Below are positions 11,287 through 24,036 of a stretch of DNA of 60,000 bases, in pieces. Source of the DNA: Adiantum capillus-veneris (taxonomy: Eukaryota; Streptophyta; Polypodiopsida; Polypodiales; Pteridaceae); the NCBI GenBank assembly GCA_014529385.2, contig CM043958.1, positions 75,327,169 to 75,387,168 on the forward strand. Direction: 5' to 3'. The position numbers and the translations under genes are program-made. Every line of letters starts with the position of its first letter. Within the stretch, counting starts at the first letter, position 1. Below the pieces are notes generated by a model. That model was not told where the DNA came from and made no database searches. It was given only the letters and a program-made list of their open reading frames with translations.

Positions 11287-13029
11287 TTGCCTGATGAAGA
11301 TGATAGAGATCTTTACACTCTTGCTTGTTGCCACAAAAATCGCAACAAACTAATTGATAACGCAGGTAAACCGTCATCCATAAAACCTAAAGGTGTAACC
11401 ATAGAATCCATCGACTACAAATGGACTAAATACCAACTCGAGCCAATATGGAATATGTCAATGGCAGAATACAGAGTTGGAATTAAAGATTATGGTCCTG
11501 CATTTGTCTATGTTGACTGGGATCAGTTTGATTCTTTCTATGATGAAAGAATTTACAATGGTCTTCAAGCAGAAATCATTCCTGACAACCTTCCATCTCC
11601 TCCAATAGAATTTGACAGTCCTTTTTCTCAGGAAGAGTCAGAAATTGATGATTCACAACCCGAAATCCCTCTGGTGCCATTACAAATGGAAAAAGATGAA
11701 CCTATAGATAAAGCCTCAACAAGTGCAGCCCAAGCTCCTAAACATCCCCAATTTGTGCAAGGTATAAGAAGGTAAGTGACATTACCTTTTACAACATTGA
11801 TAATTTAGAACAAGGGGACATCATTCTTGTTCTGGAATGCATGCATAATTGGATTTATCAGCAAATGTTATTTGGGCGGATGCGACAACAAACTGCAGTA
11901 GAAGCTGCAGTCGATGGTTTTACAGGTATTCTTAAACGGTGGTGGGAAATGTTACCTCTAGAGATCAAAAACTCTATCTTACGACCTACTGGTAACGCCT
12001 CGTCTCTCTTACTCTTGATAGAGAGCATATATAAAGAATTCATTGGACATCACGAAGACCAAGCAACACTAGCCTTACAAGCCTTTCATGAGGCTCAGAT
12101 CTGTAACGTCTCCTCTATCTGGGATTTTTGTATTTATTGCAGAAACCTGATATACAAAGCAGGAAAATACCATTCTGGGGAAATCAAAGCAGAATTTGTG
12201 CACAAACTACCAAAAGCAATTACAAAGCTCCTTATTGAGAAGCTGGATAACCAAAATCTAAATCTCCAAACAACAACTCTTGGAGATATAATCCAAGCTC
12301 TACAGGTGGTCATACAGGAACTCTGTTCTCAAAAGCAAGCACAAAAAGAATTGAAGGATTCCAAACCTACAAAGACATTCTCCAAACAGAATTATTACTC
12401 CAGAGATTTTGGATGTGCAGACAAAAAGAAAAAATGTTCTTGCAGGCATTCAAAGAAGGGAAAGAAGGAGAAGAATTTTAGAAAGAAACCAAAGCACACG
12501 TTTTTCCAGAAAACGTAAGTCCACATCCTCAAAGAATGACAACAAATGTTTTATTTGTGGCAAACAAGGTCATTGGGCTTCAGAATGTCCAAAGAAGAAA
12601 AAATTAGTAGCATTCAACAATATTATTCTTCAAGATGGATATAGCTATTCCAAGCTATCTTCCTCAGATATCTCTGATTTCGAGTTCAATATTGCTCAAC
12701 TTGAAAGCAAAATGCCTTCAATAGAAGAAAGCAGTTTTTACGACTCCGACTCAAGCTTTCAAGATTGCCCTATTGCAATGAATGTAATGAGCTTAGAAGA
12801 TTTCATGCCTACTCCCTTCAACCCACAACAATGGAAGAAGTTTTCTAAAGGAAAACAACAATTCCAACCTCATGACTCTGCTTCAAGCAATTCAGATTAT
12901 TCTTTTGAATCTGAAAAACCAGGTAAAAAGATCTTTTCTCAACAAAACTCTAAAGAAGCATCTACTTATCAAAAGCAGCTCAGAAATGCTCTACGAGAAG
13001 CTGACAAACCTAAAGCACCAGCTTTATAG
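11287..13029 (+). pseudogene. Pararetroviral coat protein region with CCHC zinc knuckle
   Basis: Three frames together make the capsid module. 11287-11775 is acidic (EFDSPFSQEESEIDD), as in caulimovirid coat N-termini. 11841-12518 is the capsid core (WIYQQ, KRWWEMLP, a QATLALQAF helix). 12409-13029 follows a basic, lysine/arginine-rich run with a zinc knuckle CFICGKQGHWASEC at 12547-12588, spacing C-x2-C-x4-H-x4-C. Frameshifts near 11775-11840 and 12410-12520 break the chain. The region would package the pregenomic RNA. The knuckle itself is intact. Confidence 0.8.
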
Positions 13030-13062
13030 AACGAATGGTCATTCTAACCTTGGCCACTAAAA

Positions 13063-14136
13063 TGAAACTAAAACAAATCAAAGCAAGTCAGCCTCTCTTT
13101 GATCACAACTTCATCAACAATCTGGTCTCAGGCAAAATCCAAGCTTGACCTCTCCAAGAATTGCCACCAGGAAGAACACCCTCCAGAGTCCAATTCCTCT
13201 AGTTCTGATGACAAAGCTTCTGGATTTCCTCCAGATATTCCATTGACATCCCACAAACAGGATCACTCTTATGAAAAATTTCGCCATAAAGAGTACGAAT
13301 TGCGCCAACACGAGCTCATATTAGAAAAACAACAGGCTCGCCTTAGATGGGAAGCTGATCTAACTACATGAGAAACCACTTTCCTTTCTCGGGGAGGTGA
13401 GACTTCTCAGTTCTCTCGAAATTCTCAACCTCAGTCAACTCCACCTGCTCCAATTCCATGGGATATCTTGCTACCAAAAGGACAACTAGCTGAGCCAACT
13501 TCAAAAGGTAATCAACTATCTGAAGAAGATATTAAAAATCTTAAAGAGTTGATAACCCTATTCAAGCAACCCAAGCCTCAACCAGAGGAAACAAAGGAGT
13601 CTACAGAAATGAATATGGCCAACCAAACACAAATCATCAATGATAATAATGTAGCCATCCCTATTGTTGGATTACTAATCAAGCCGAAAGGTTTTCAAGC
13701 AATTGCTCAGGATGCTTTAGTCGATACAGGTGCAAGAGGAAGCTTTGCAGAAAAAGCTTTATTCCCGTTAACAATGATCAAGCAATATCCAGAAGCCAGG
13801 CAAGTAAAATATGGTAACGGCTCCAAGGCAACAATCGGAGAATATGTCTATACATGGATAGAACTAGGTAATGCCGAATTACCTATCATACTATTTTTAC
13901 ACAGTTCAAACATGTACTATGATCTAGTAATTGGATTCGACATAGTGTCAAAATCAGCCCCTAGCACATTCACAAAAGCCAGCTTTCATTTCTCTTATTT
14001 GGGTAAAAGATATACTACTCCAATTAAGCAGAGAGCCAGTTATGCTATCAATAGTTGTTTAGTTTCATCAACTATTGTGATAGCAAATTTAGAGAATAAT
14101 TCCAGAAAGAAAAAGCAAAATATCAAACCCAAATAG
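13063..14136 (+). pseudogene. Pararetroviral aspartic protease and upstream linker
   Basis: One frame runs from before 13099 to 14136 with an in-frame TGA at 13369-13371. The first part is Gln/Glu-rich and probably helical. The protease centres on ALVDTGARGSF, with the catalytic D-T-G codons at 13723-13731, and includes the later VIGFDI motif near 13930 that resembles the flap-to-helix ILG/IGFD element of retroviral-type proteases. The protein would process the polyprotein. Apart from the stop upstream of it, the domain is well kept. Confidence 0.75.
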
Positions 14137-14156
14137 AAGAAATAAAAGAGAAAATC

Positions 14157-14960
14157 ATGCAGAGAACCTCCAACAACCTATTAGCTTTCTGGGATGAAGA
14201 AACGTACATGATCACTCTCCCTACTATCCCTGAAGTTAATCCAACCAAAGCTTCACACACAGGAATGTCAATTTCAGATAATGAGCTTTGCCGCAGAGAA
14301 ATTGAAGAACTACTACAGAAAGGTATAATCCAACCATCTAACTCAAATTAGGCCTGCAGAGTCTTCTACGTCAACAATCACAGCGAACAAAAGAGAGGGA
14401 AAAAGAGGTTAGTAATTGACTACAAACCCCTAAACAAATTCTTGGTTCCAAAGAAATTTCCTATCCCTCTCCAGGAAGACTTAATCAGAAGAATAAATGG
14501 CGGAAAAGTCTTCTCCAAATTTGACGGATTCTAGCAATTTAAGGTGCATCCCAAAGATAGGTACAAAACAGCTTTTGTAGTACCCCAAGGAATGTATGAA
14601 TGGATATCTATGCCCATGGGATTAGCAAATGCCCCTTCAAAGAACCAACTCAGGGTTGAAATGATATTTGGCCCTATCAAGAAATTTTATTTAGTATATA
14701 TTTGGATAACATCCTTATATACTCGAAAAACATGGCAAAACACATAGAACATCTGAAAGAATTCTATGAGCTGCTGAGAAAAACAGGTCTCATTTTATCT
14801 TACACGAAGTGCAGCTTTGCTCAAGAAGAAGTAGACTTTTTAGCCATTACCATCATGTATGGATGTATAAAATTACAGAAGCATGTATTAGCTAAAATCG
14901 CTAATACTCCAAATCACTTAAAAATATCACCGAGCTCCAACAATTTCTTGGATGCTTAAA
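14157..14960 (+). pseudogene. Pararetroviral reverse transcriptase, multiply broken
   Basis: The frame opens at 14157 and reads the RT N-terminus, with stops TAG at 14349-14351 and 14532-14534, both at positions where related polymerases carry Trp (TGG to TAG). The motifs KRLVIDYKPLNKF, PIPLQEDLI and MPMGLANAPS are clear. A frameshift between 14640 and 14700 moves the catalytic box to another frame. There it reads YLDN (14699-14710) where the family has YxDD, so the second catalytic aspartate is replaced as well. The connection region with CSFAQEEVDFL follows. Confidence 0.85.
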
Positions 14961-15012
14961 TTGGATCAATTGGAATATCCCTTACCTAACCACCCTCACA
15001 AAGAAAATTAGG

Positions 15013-15624
15013 GTGCTTTTGCCGAAGAATAGTTCTAAACAATGGGAGGTTTCACACAGCAAAACCATCGAATTAATCAAAATCATCTGCAATCAACTTC
15101 TCCCATTAAAGCTACCCAGTGATGGACAACTTATTCTCCACACCGACGCTTCTCTCGAAGAATGGGGAGCAGTCCTCTGTGAAGAAATTAACAACAAAGA
15201 AATGATGGTCTGCAGATTTTCAAGTGGATCCTTCCTGAAAGCAGAACAAAATTATCCCTCTGCTCAAAAAGAGATTCTTGCTGCAAAATTAAGCATCAAG
15301 AAATTCAAGCTATTTCTTTTGGGACGAATTTTCATTCTCCGAATAGATTTCAACATTTTCCCTCGATTTCTTACTTCAAAATATGTCAGCGAAGATAAAT
15401 GCCTTATCCGATGGGCCTCTTGGTTTGCCCAGTGCGACTACAAGTACGAACACATCAAAGGCGCCCGCAACGTGTTCACTGACATCCTAAGCCGTCTCAT
15501 CCCACAGACCGGGTGGAATAATATTATTTCCTCTCCACTAACTCTTGGTGACATAAGCACTGATATCATCCACAATGCAATGGCTGTGCCAACACATAGT
15601 GACTGGAAAAAAGCGTGCGCATAA
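15013..15624 (+). pseudogene. Pararetroviral RNase H domain
   Basis: The 203-codon frame is open throughout. It contains HTDASLEEWGAVL (first catalytic Asp, codon at 15145-15147), AQKEILAAK (Glu), LRIDFN (second Asp) and NVFTDILSRL (last Asp), the order of RNase H in retroelement polymerases. It is separated from the RT frame by a shift near 14960-15010. The enzyme would degrade template RNA during reverse transcription. It is the best preserved domain of the copy. Confidence 0.85.
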
Positions 15625-15664
15625 TGGAGTGCCTAAGAAATTCTACTTTAATAAAATACATATT

Positions 15665-15703
15665 ACACATGTTCACTCTAGTGGAATACACATGTTCACT
15701 TTA
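15665..15703 (+). promoter_or_regulatory. Direct repeat ACACATGTTCACT, upstream of the viral TATA box
   Basis: ACACATGTTCACTCTA (15665-15680) and ACACATGTTCACTTTA (15688-15703) lie 23 bp apart and 50-90 bp upstream of the TATA box. Their position is that of enhancer elements in pararetroviral promoters. Function is inference. Confidence 0.4.
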
Positions 15704-15753
15704 GAGAGAAATGCGCACAACATGAAACTTGTAGAGGAAGCCACCCAATCTCC

Positions 15754-15762
15754 TATAAAAGG
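15754..15762 (+). promoter_or_regulatory. TATA box of the presumed pregenomic RNA promoter
   Basis: CTATAAAAGGG lies after the RNase H stop and about 65 bp before the right terminal repeat. That is where the pregenomic RNA promoter of caulimovirids lies. The transcript would start near 15785, cross the repeat and, on the circular genome, enter the leader with the primer site. Confidence 0.65.
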
Positions 15763-15820
15763 GAGACTCCCCTTCATTGTAAATTATCTCATAGTGAGCG
15801 CAAGAACTCTTATATGTGAA

Positions 15821-16072
<252 letters not shown>

Positions 16073-16089
16073 TTCTCTCTTTTGCGAGA

Positions 16090-16560
16090 AACAGGATTGT
16101 ACTGCGTGTACATAAGATACCTTTAAAGATGCCCAATGGCATGTCACCTAGAGCAAGTACAAAAGCGGGGCAACAATGTGTAGGCTATGTAAACACAAGG
16201 TGGTCTGTACGATGAGCATAGAATGAACCACTATGGGGGTGCATAAGTGGCAATGATCGCGATGGAAAAGAAGTGATGACCTCACCCATGTGCGAAGAAA
16301 GATGTATCAACACTGCTCCGTTGCCATGGAGAAGCCGGTTGAAGAATCCCACTGAATGCCAAGAGTGTGCATAGCTTAGTCCCAAAGGCTCTCAAAACAG
16401 TGGACGTAGGGGAGCACTGTGAGCCCAAAACGTGAGCATAGCGAGCCTTCCATACAGTCCATAGCGTAATGTTGCATATCGTGGTGAAAACAATGTCTCG
16501 CTGGTAGAAATCCAGCTAGTGACCTGCATCTGGGATCATCTGTAGAGTGTCTGATCTATA
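16090..16560 (-). pseudogene. Possible LINE C-terminal fragment
   Basis: On the minus strand around 16420-16540 a frame reads LDFYQRDIVFTTICNITLW and WKARYAHVLG, like the helix with W-x-x-W-K-x-R near the C-terminus of plant L1 ORF2 proteins. The rest of the stretch has several stops. The assignment rests on one short motif. Confidence 0.35.
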
Positions 16561-16579
16561 TCTGTAAGGAGTAAGCATG

Positions 16580-16916
16580 AAGACCGGATTTGTGTGTGTG
16601 TGTGTGTGTTTTTTTGTGTGTTCAATTGTGTTTGAAGTGCTAAAGTCTATTTCAGTTTTGTTCTTTTAATTGGCACATGGTGCCCCCCCCCCCTGTTACA
16701 CTCAAGGTAGATGCATGGAGGCGCTATATCATGTGGATGCAAAGCATCTCCAAGACCGGATCTGTGTGTGTGTGTGTGTGTGTTCAATTGTGTTTGAAGT
16801 GCTAAAGTCTATTTCAGTTTTGTTCTTTTAATTGGCACGTGGTGCCCCCCCCCCCGTTACACTCAAGGTAGATGCATGGAGGCGCTATGATCATGTAGAT
16901 GTAGAGCATCTCCATC
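16580..16916 (+). repeat. Tandem duplication of family T, 172-bp unit
   Basis: Units 16580-16751 and 16752-16916 are nearly identical: AAGACCGGAT(T/C)TGTGTGTG, TTCAATTGTGTTTGAAGTGC, CTAAAGTCTATTTCAGTTTT, TTGGCAC(A/G)TGGTGCCC, GTTACACTCAAGGTAGATGC. The C run after TGGTG is 10-14 nt in each, against about 148 nt at 8695. Confidence 0.85.
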
Positions 16917-17049
16917 TTGGTGCAAGCATAGGGGAGGAGGAGATCCATAATCTCCTCACCATGGGTAGCCCTGATCTAGTTACTTCTCCCTCCACATCAA
17001 TCCTCTAGCCAACAGAAGTTCCACCAGAACCTTGCTTTCACAGAAGGCT

Positions 17050-17216
17050 AGGTTGAGGCCAAGTCAATGGTCTCGTGTGCAAGAGCAGATGGCAGTAGCA
17101 ATGGCAGTAGTGTGTACCTTGGGTCTATTCATTTGAGGCATGTCAGTTCCATGCCAAACCACCCGTGCTCACTTGGTTTAGTAGTGTCTTATCAGCATGG
17201 AGAGCCTTTCCCAGAT
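17050..17216 (+). repeat. LTR 5' half (LARD-type element), interrupted by LINE-A
   Basis: It matches the 5' half of the LTRs at 36071-36761 and 31984-32688 when those are read on the minus strand: CAATGGTCTCGTGTGCA, TGTGTACCTTGGGTCTAT-like, GCATGTCAGTTCCATGCC, TATCAGCATGGAGAGCC, TTTCCCAGAT. At CCCAGAT, where the LTR continues with (CT)n, the sequence switches to LINE-A. The LTR 3' half reappears at 18984. Confidence 0.7.
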
Positions 17217-19131
<1,915 letters not shown>

Positions 19132-19139
19132 ACCTATTC

Positions 19140-19142
<3 letters not shown>

Positions 19143-19183
<41 letters not shown>

Positions 19184-20228
19184 GAAATGAAATGTTATAT
19201 TAACGTCTTCAAAAGGCCAAAGTGACCTATGAGACCAAAAAGTTACAACGTGGTGGATCTGATACAAAGTTTGAGTAAAAAAATAAAAATACTATGGAAT
19301 CCTAAGCTACTAGATGTGAACTAAGCAGCTAGCTGGGATTGTGTAGGATATGAGTGGGGGGTGTGAAGCGAATGGGGAGCTAATACAACACAATGTGGGT
19401 GTATCTTCAAAAAGAGAAAAATCACAGGAGATCTAGCATTGATCACTGGCGGATCTCATCAATCTCCTCCATGGTCAGTAGTTTGGTCGGGCGTTGTGCA
19501 TGTCGGGCCAAAGTGATCTGAATCCTCTGATGCAGCCTCTGTCGATGCTCTATAGTCCTCCGCAGTCGTGGGCGTTTGGATCTCCCCAGCTCGGCCACTC
19601 AGTCGATCAGCGTGCCTCTAGAGGAGAATGTGGGCTCTGCTGTGGTAGTAGCTCCTCCAGCTCCATGTCTGTGTGGCAAGCATGTCAAACCTCCCGCAGC
19701 GGGAAATCTCTGTAGGCCAATCAAGATGGCCAATTCATGTGCAGTCCCCATGTCTATCAAGTGTCATCCATACTCAATATGTTCCACATCCTGTGATAGT
19801 CTAGACAGGCCTGCAACATCCAACGCTCTCAGCTTCTCCTCTGAATTATCATAACATATTGTCTGGTGATGTGCAGTCCTAGCATAGAAGTCTCCTAGGA
19901 TGATAATGTCACCATCTCTAGAGAACTCCCATATGTCATCATCCAAAATAGAAAAGAGGGACTGTCCTCTGGGTGGTGAATATACTGACGTACTCTGGGC
20001 AAAGTAGCAAATAGCAATGTAAAGATACCTTCATGTCTTTGCTCTCAATCTCACCCACATGTACCTAGCCTGCTCATCCTTGCATCAACAGCTGCAAATT
20101 CTCCCTGGAAACACTGCCACTCCCCTTGAGCCCCGCCCTCTATGCTCTTATCGTGTCCCTATCTGCAGACTGTCTCTCATCTGTATCCACTGATGTGAGG
20201 CATAGACTGCCCAGGGGCTTGATGTGTC

Positions 20229-20230
<2 letters not shown>
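19143..20230 (-). pseudogene. LINE-A copy on the minus strand, internally deleted
   Basis: Read on the minus strand, an endonuclease part comes first. 20035-19764 gives LYIAICYFAQ...DDDIWEFSRDGDIIILGDFYART; the GDFxART core is the APE-type endonuclease signature. The whole RT is then missing, and 19720-19440 matches the C-terminal basic region (counterpart of 18500-18665). 19260-19181 is the 3' UTR with TTTGGCCTTTTGAAGACGTT, ending in (GA)n at 19180-19143. A roughly 2-kb internal deletion has joined endonuclease to tail. It is oriented head-on to the copy at 17217-18864. Confidence 0.75.

Positions 20231-20275
<45 letters not shown>
20231..20275. repeat. (GA)n microsatellite
   Basis: A perfect GA tract between the LINE-A minus copy and ETHE1-like exon 20343-20402. 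It lies in the intron that follows that exon on the gene strand. Confidence 0.95.
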
Positions 20276-20278
<3 letters not shown>

Positions 20279-20342
20279 TATTGAACTTTCGTTAAAAAAT
20301 CGATTACCACCATTTAGGATACCAAAACAAATATATACTTAC

Positions 20343-20402
20343 AGTTTGACCCTTGTAATCATGAGCTGGATACAAAAGCGTTTCCCTTGGAAGTGAAAAA
20401 AT
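20343..20402 (-). CDS. ETHE1: ETHE1-like exon with YPAHDYKG motif
   Basis: Sixty bases encode 20 residues, IFSLPRETLLYPAHDYKGQT, including the final metal-binding His of the family in YPAHDY. The acceptor is TTTGCAG at 20403 and upward; the donor is ACT|GTAAGTAT at 20342-20335. It follows the 14-codon exon in phase 0 and continues the known order VHSQ-IF. The next exon (expected STVGEEM-NPRL region) was not found to the left. Confidence 0.92.
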
Positions 20403-20687
20403 CTGCAAATCAGAGCACACACTTTATTTACTTATTCCCGCCTTCTTGCATGCGATTGGAATTTAAACATGTGACACAGACATAGAACATCTTCAAATAA
20501 ACAAAAAGACTGATGATCAACTGACTATAAAATAAAGTAAAAAATAAGGAAGAACGGAGTATGTTCTTCAAGTCGATTGATGGTTGGATATAATAAAACC
20601 TAGCACTCCACGTGCAAATGGCCCGAAAACAGCTACATCGATAGTACACAATGTGCCAAGGTCTTGAATGAGTATATGTGTGTCTGC

Positions 20688-20872
20688 TTACCTCGAACAT
20701 GTTTCAAGGTCTCCTTGATGTTGTTAAATGTAATGTAATTGTTGTCAGAGTATTGCGATTCTGTCACTCTCCCTATTGGGCCTTGTATGGCTTAAGGAAT
20801 AAACTTGCAAATTAACCAGCTCATGAAGCACGCCATTCTCGTGCTTATCAAAAGGTGGAACATCTACAAGTA
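20688..20872 (-). other. Exon-like reading frames, unassigned
   Basis: On the minus strand an acceptor-like ACTTGTAG precedes a frame DVPPFDKHENGVLHELVNLQ that runs to a stop. A second frame, SQYSDNNYITFNNIKETLKH, ends at a good donor, CGAG|GTAAGCAG. Neither fits the ETHE1 protein, whose exons on both sides join without them. It could be a remnant of another gene or chance. Confidence 0.25.
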
Positions 20873-21177
20873 TCAAAAGACATTTCATGACTGAATATAT
20901 TCATTTAGTCACAGTTTAAATTCTGTCAAAGTGCTTCAGTGCAACCTTGATAATGAGATGTTGGTCATGACCGCTTCAGATTTATTTTGGAGTCTGCCCT
21001 TGCTTCTTTTCTTTCGGGTGTATACAGCCCGGAAGTCTATCTTGTAGGTATCTCACCAGGTGCTAGATATGACCTGCCTGTTTTTTAACTGTGAGAAGTT
21101 TCATCTTTCCCTACATAGCGCAAGCAGCAATAAATGTTTTCTTTTTATCATACTTACAGAGAGAAAAGCATGATCTA

Positions 21178-21309
21178 TCAGAGTACCATCTCACCTTTGC
21201 AGCCAAATGGCCACCAACACCTAATTGTGCTGGCCCTGTTTGCAACAAATGGTTGTGCTAATGGCAAGGCTGCATTCCCACATATTGGACAGACCCCTTT
21301 GTAGAGAAA
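21178..21309 (-). other. Cys-rich short frame, unrecognised
   Basis: The minus-strand frame reads FLYKGVCPICGNAALPLAQP, then FVANRASTIRCWWPFGCKGE and three more residues to a stop. The spacing C-x2-C ... C-x5-C resembles a small zinc-binding module (the second half is like TRAF-type C-x-x-x-x-F-G-C). It lies inside an ETHE1-like intron, with no start and no clear splice partners. It may be an exon of a captured gene fragment. Confidence 0.3.
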
Positions 21310-21332
21310 TTAAGCATTTGTGGCCATACTGA

Positions 21333-21415
21333 GAGAGAGAAGAAGAAGAAGAGAATTTTAAAGTCGTAAAAAAACTATCCCAAGAGACCTCAAAGGTCTA
21401 TCCGACGAGAGAGGA
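21333..21415 (-). repeat. Solitary 3' fragment of the tRNA-like SINE
   Basis: Read on the minus strand it gives CTCTCGTCGGATAGACCTTT, GAGGTCTCTTGGGATAG, then AAAATTCTCTTCTTCTTC and (CT)n. This is the 3' half of the unit tandemly repeated at 24031-25680, so the unit also exists as a dispersed, truncated copy. Confidence 0.7.
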
Positions 21416-21514
21416 TTTGGTGGTTGGGGTGGGGGCGGGGAGGGGGGGCTTTACAATTAAAAAGAAAGTGCCAAATGCAGATCTCTACCGAAAGGGGCGG
21501 GTTTGGGGCCAATA

Positions 21515-21640
21515 AATATTGGAGTAAAACTCCGCCACTCTGTCTATATTGTGATTCTCTCTTTCAATTCAATTGTGATAAAGTGCTAAAATCTGTTCCA
21601 GTTATTCTTTTCTCTGCCACATGGTCCCCAAAGTAATTAC
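21515..21640 (+). repeat. Family T, diverged copy
   Basis: GTAAAACTCCGCCACTCTGT, TTCAATTGTGATAAAGTGC, ATTCTTTTCTCTGCCACATG and GTCCCC follow the order of the copies at 8.6 and 16.6 kb. No poly(C) has formed here. Confidence 0.5.
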
Positions 21641-23529
21641 ACACTCAGCTCTAGACCAACAACTGTGCGACTGAAATGTGAGGGGGTGTCGAGGCTAGAT
21701 AGTGCACATTGCAAAGTAGTGTGTTCTAGGAAAATTGTGAAGACATTGTGTGCTAGACTGGTATGACAAGACCCAACACCACAACTGAGATGTAGAACTG
21801 ATATATCTCCAAGCAGTGATAGACTAAATATAAACGAGGACCAAGGACCAAATATCTCTTAGGATAAGTTGAAGTATGTAGATTGTGTGATGGGTGCTAT
21901 GCCATCACAACTAGTCCATCTCCTGCTAAGCGCTCACCCAGTAGTGTAGTGGCCCGTGAGTCAGCCATTAATCCTGGCCCGCTAGTCCACTGAGTCGACT
22001 AGGAAGAGTGAACCGTATCCCCCTGTTAATTGTTACAGTGAACTGAGCACTGTAGGTGAATTGACCGCTGGAGGGGGCTACAGTCTTTAGCAAGTCTGTC
22101 ACACTAAGGTCGCTCAAGTTTTATGAAAACTCTAAGGCGAGTGCTCGTAAGCAATTCACGTCCTACTTGGTGGTCCACTCTTGCTGACCAACACCACACA
22201 TTGGAGAGGCCCACAAAGGAGTCCAAGGCCATATCGTTCTTGGCTGACAAGAGGATTCGATGAGCCCGAAACGGCCTACCACAACAACTGCATCTGTATC
22301 ACCAATAGGTCGCATGAAAGAAACTCAAAGTGCTCTCTACCCATAGCCAACTTCAAGGCTGACCAATCAATTCTTTATGCACAACTGAAAACGGACAAGT
22401 AGTAGTTGCAACGACGGTGAGACGTTGCAGCAATGAGATCACCAAGTCAAGTAAGCAGGGCAAGGTACTCTCATCTTGCAGGCGAGGAAAGCAGACTGAA
22501 ACGGAAAGTCAGCCATCAACTGCCAGATTGAATCCACTGCCCCAGCATCTTAGGTGTGCATGAGTGGCATCGATACCATGTTTGGGTCCTCAAACTATAT
22601 ATATAGTGGTCATGGCCCACGACCCACACATCAATAACTTCATCCACCTCCACAAGAAGGGGAGCTTGAAACACATCACAAGATGTCCCATGACTGGGAT
22701 GAGTGCTAAAAACTTTGCAGATGATGGTCTCCTGCCAGAGATTATCGACCTCAGCCAGCTAACCTGCTTTCTCTTCCAGCAGAAAGGAGGGTGAGAAACA
22801 GACTGAAGATTAGAAAAGAGGGCCCAAAACTAATCTCGCTTGAAATTAAGATCTTGTAGAATGCTGAAAATTTCTGATGTTTGCAGGCCTAGCTGCTGCT
22901 TGGCTAACATCAATAAGTATTAAAATAAGTTTGTACAAAGAAAAATGATTCCAAAAGACTCCTGGGTAATAGTTACAATCTCCATGAGTCAAAGATTAAC
23001 TTAGAGTCAAGAAGACAGGGTACAGATTATGTAAAACTTTTCTAAACATGACACCAGGCTGATTTTTCTTATTATAAAAAGGCTATAAAGCTGAAAGGGA
23101 GTAAAACATGGCCTCACATCACACAACTCTAGTTGATGTTTGAATGAGACAATGGATACACAGGAGATATTATTTTAGATGAAAGCTTGTATTTATTCAT
23201 TACCCATATCAGGATTTGTAACTCTGTAAACCGGAGTTGTTTGTCAGAAGAGAGGTCAAAAGACGTAGGAAAATAACAAAAATTTCATGGACCTCTCATT
23301 CAGAATCAGCCTCAACAAAACCACAAACCAAGCTACTTTCACAAAATTCAAGTTCTGCTGAACCTGACTAAATCCTAATCCGAGATTCATTTAAAAATGC
23401 TATAAATTCCAAATACCTTTAACAAAATAAAAATACTGAGCATAGACAAGCATAATCCATGCATGAACCAATTTTCAACGAGAAATTCTGTGTGGTGGAT
23501 AAACAAGAATAAAGGACCTGTGAGACTAC
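21641..23529. other. ETHE1-like intron, no further gene seen
   Basis: Mixed sequence with short frames only (73 and 76 codons near 22.2 and 22.6 kb, no recognisable content). I found no repeat partner for it within the window. It forms most of the 3.1-kb intron between exons 23571-23530 and 20402-20343. Confidence 0.5.
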
Positions 23530-23571
23530 CTGCGTGTGTACTGACTTGTACAGCTCATGGGCATCACCTCC
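23530..23571 (-). CDS. ETHE1: ETHE1-like 42-bp micro-exon
   Basis: Fourteen codons, GGDAHELYKSVHTQ, fit exactly between the FQ that ends the previous exon and the IF that starts the next, matching the family's G-x-LY-x-SVHSQ segment. The acceptor is GCCTGCAG, the donor CAG|GTAGTCTC. It is too short to appear in an ORF scan and was found by looking for the expected segment. The preceding intron is only 94 bp. Confidence 0.92.
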
Positions 23572-23665
23572 CTGCAGGCAATTACAATTTTATAAGTTTG
23601 GCAAAGGACAACAAGACTTGGCAACGTTCCCATACTACAGACAAATAACATGGAGGGGTCAGTAC

Positions 23666-23800
23666 TTGAAAATCAGTTCTTCCACACCCACGTATCAGAA
23701 GAGCATCTCCAGTAAATGCCATCCTTGGATATGGCTGGCCTTCCCCTTCTCCCGTCACATAAGTGACACAACCTGCAGTGTGTCCTGGGGTCGGTCGAAC
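23666..23800 (-). CDS. ETHE1: ETHE1-like exon with PGHTAG and TGD motifs
   Basis: Exactly 45 codons beginning [20 protein letters not shown] and ending [19 protein letters not shown]. It supplies one metal His (PGHT) and the bridging Asp (TGD), plus the conserved RGCGRTDF loop. The acceptor is CTTTTCTTTTAACAG, the donor CAA|GTACTGAC. On the gene strand a (GA)n tract ends only about 15 bp before its pyrimidine tract, and the SINE array lies 230 bp upstream. Confidence 0.95.
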
Positions 23801-23815
23801 CTGTTAAAAGAAAAG

Positions 23816-23853
<38 letters not shown>
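23816..23853. repeat. (CT)n tract beside a splice acceptor
   Basis: A perfect dinucleotide tract whose edge is 15 bp from the ETHE1-like acceptor at 23801. On the gene strand it reads (GA)n, which could act as a purine-rich splicing element. That is inference. Confidence 0.9.
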
Positions 23854-23858
<5 letters not shown>

Positions 23859-23987
23859 CTTTTTTGGAAAAATTCAGGGCTGTATATTACTGAGTACAAT
23901 GTAATCCCCAGCGGATGCCAAAATAGCCTATCACGTGGGGTGTACAAGCTGAATGTAAGGAGGAGAGCCACTATAGTGACAACTCAA

Positions 23988-23988
23988 C

Positions 23989-24030
<42 letters not shown>
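23988..24030. repeat. (CT)n tract at the start of the SINE array
   Basis: It directly precedes the first SINE unit. Confidence 0.9.

Positions 24031-24036
<6 letters not shown>

Noticed and set aside
20688-20872. Additional ETHE1-like exon
   Set aside because: The ETHE1 exons on both sides join perfectly without it, and its peptides do not match the family.
23280-23380. Alternative candidate for the exon between FQ and IF of ETHE1 (GSAELEF on the minus strand)
   Set aside because: It lacks the SVHSQ part and proper splice sites. The exact 14-codon exon was found at 23530-23571.
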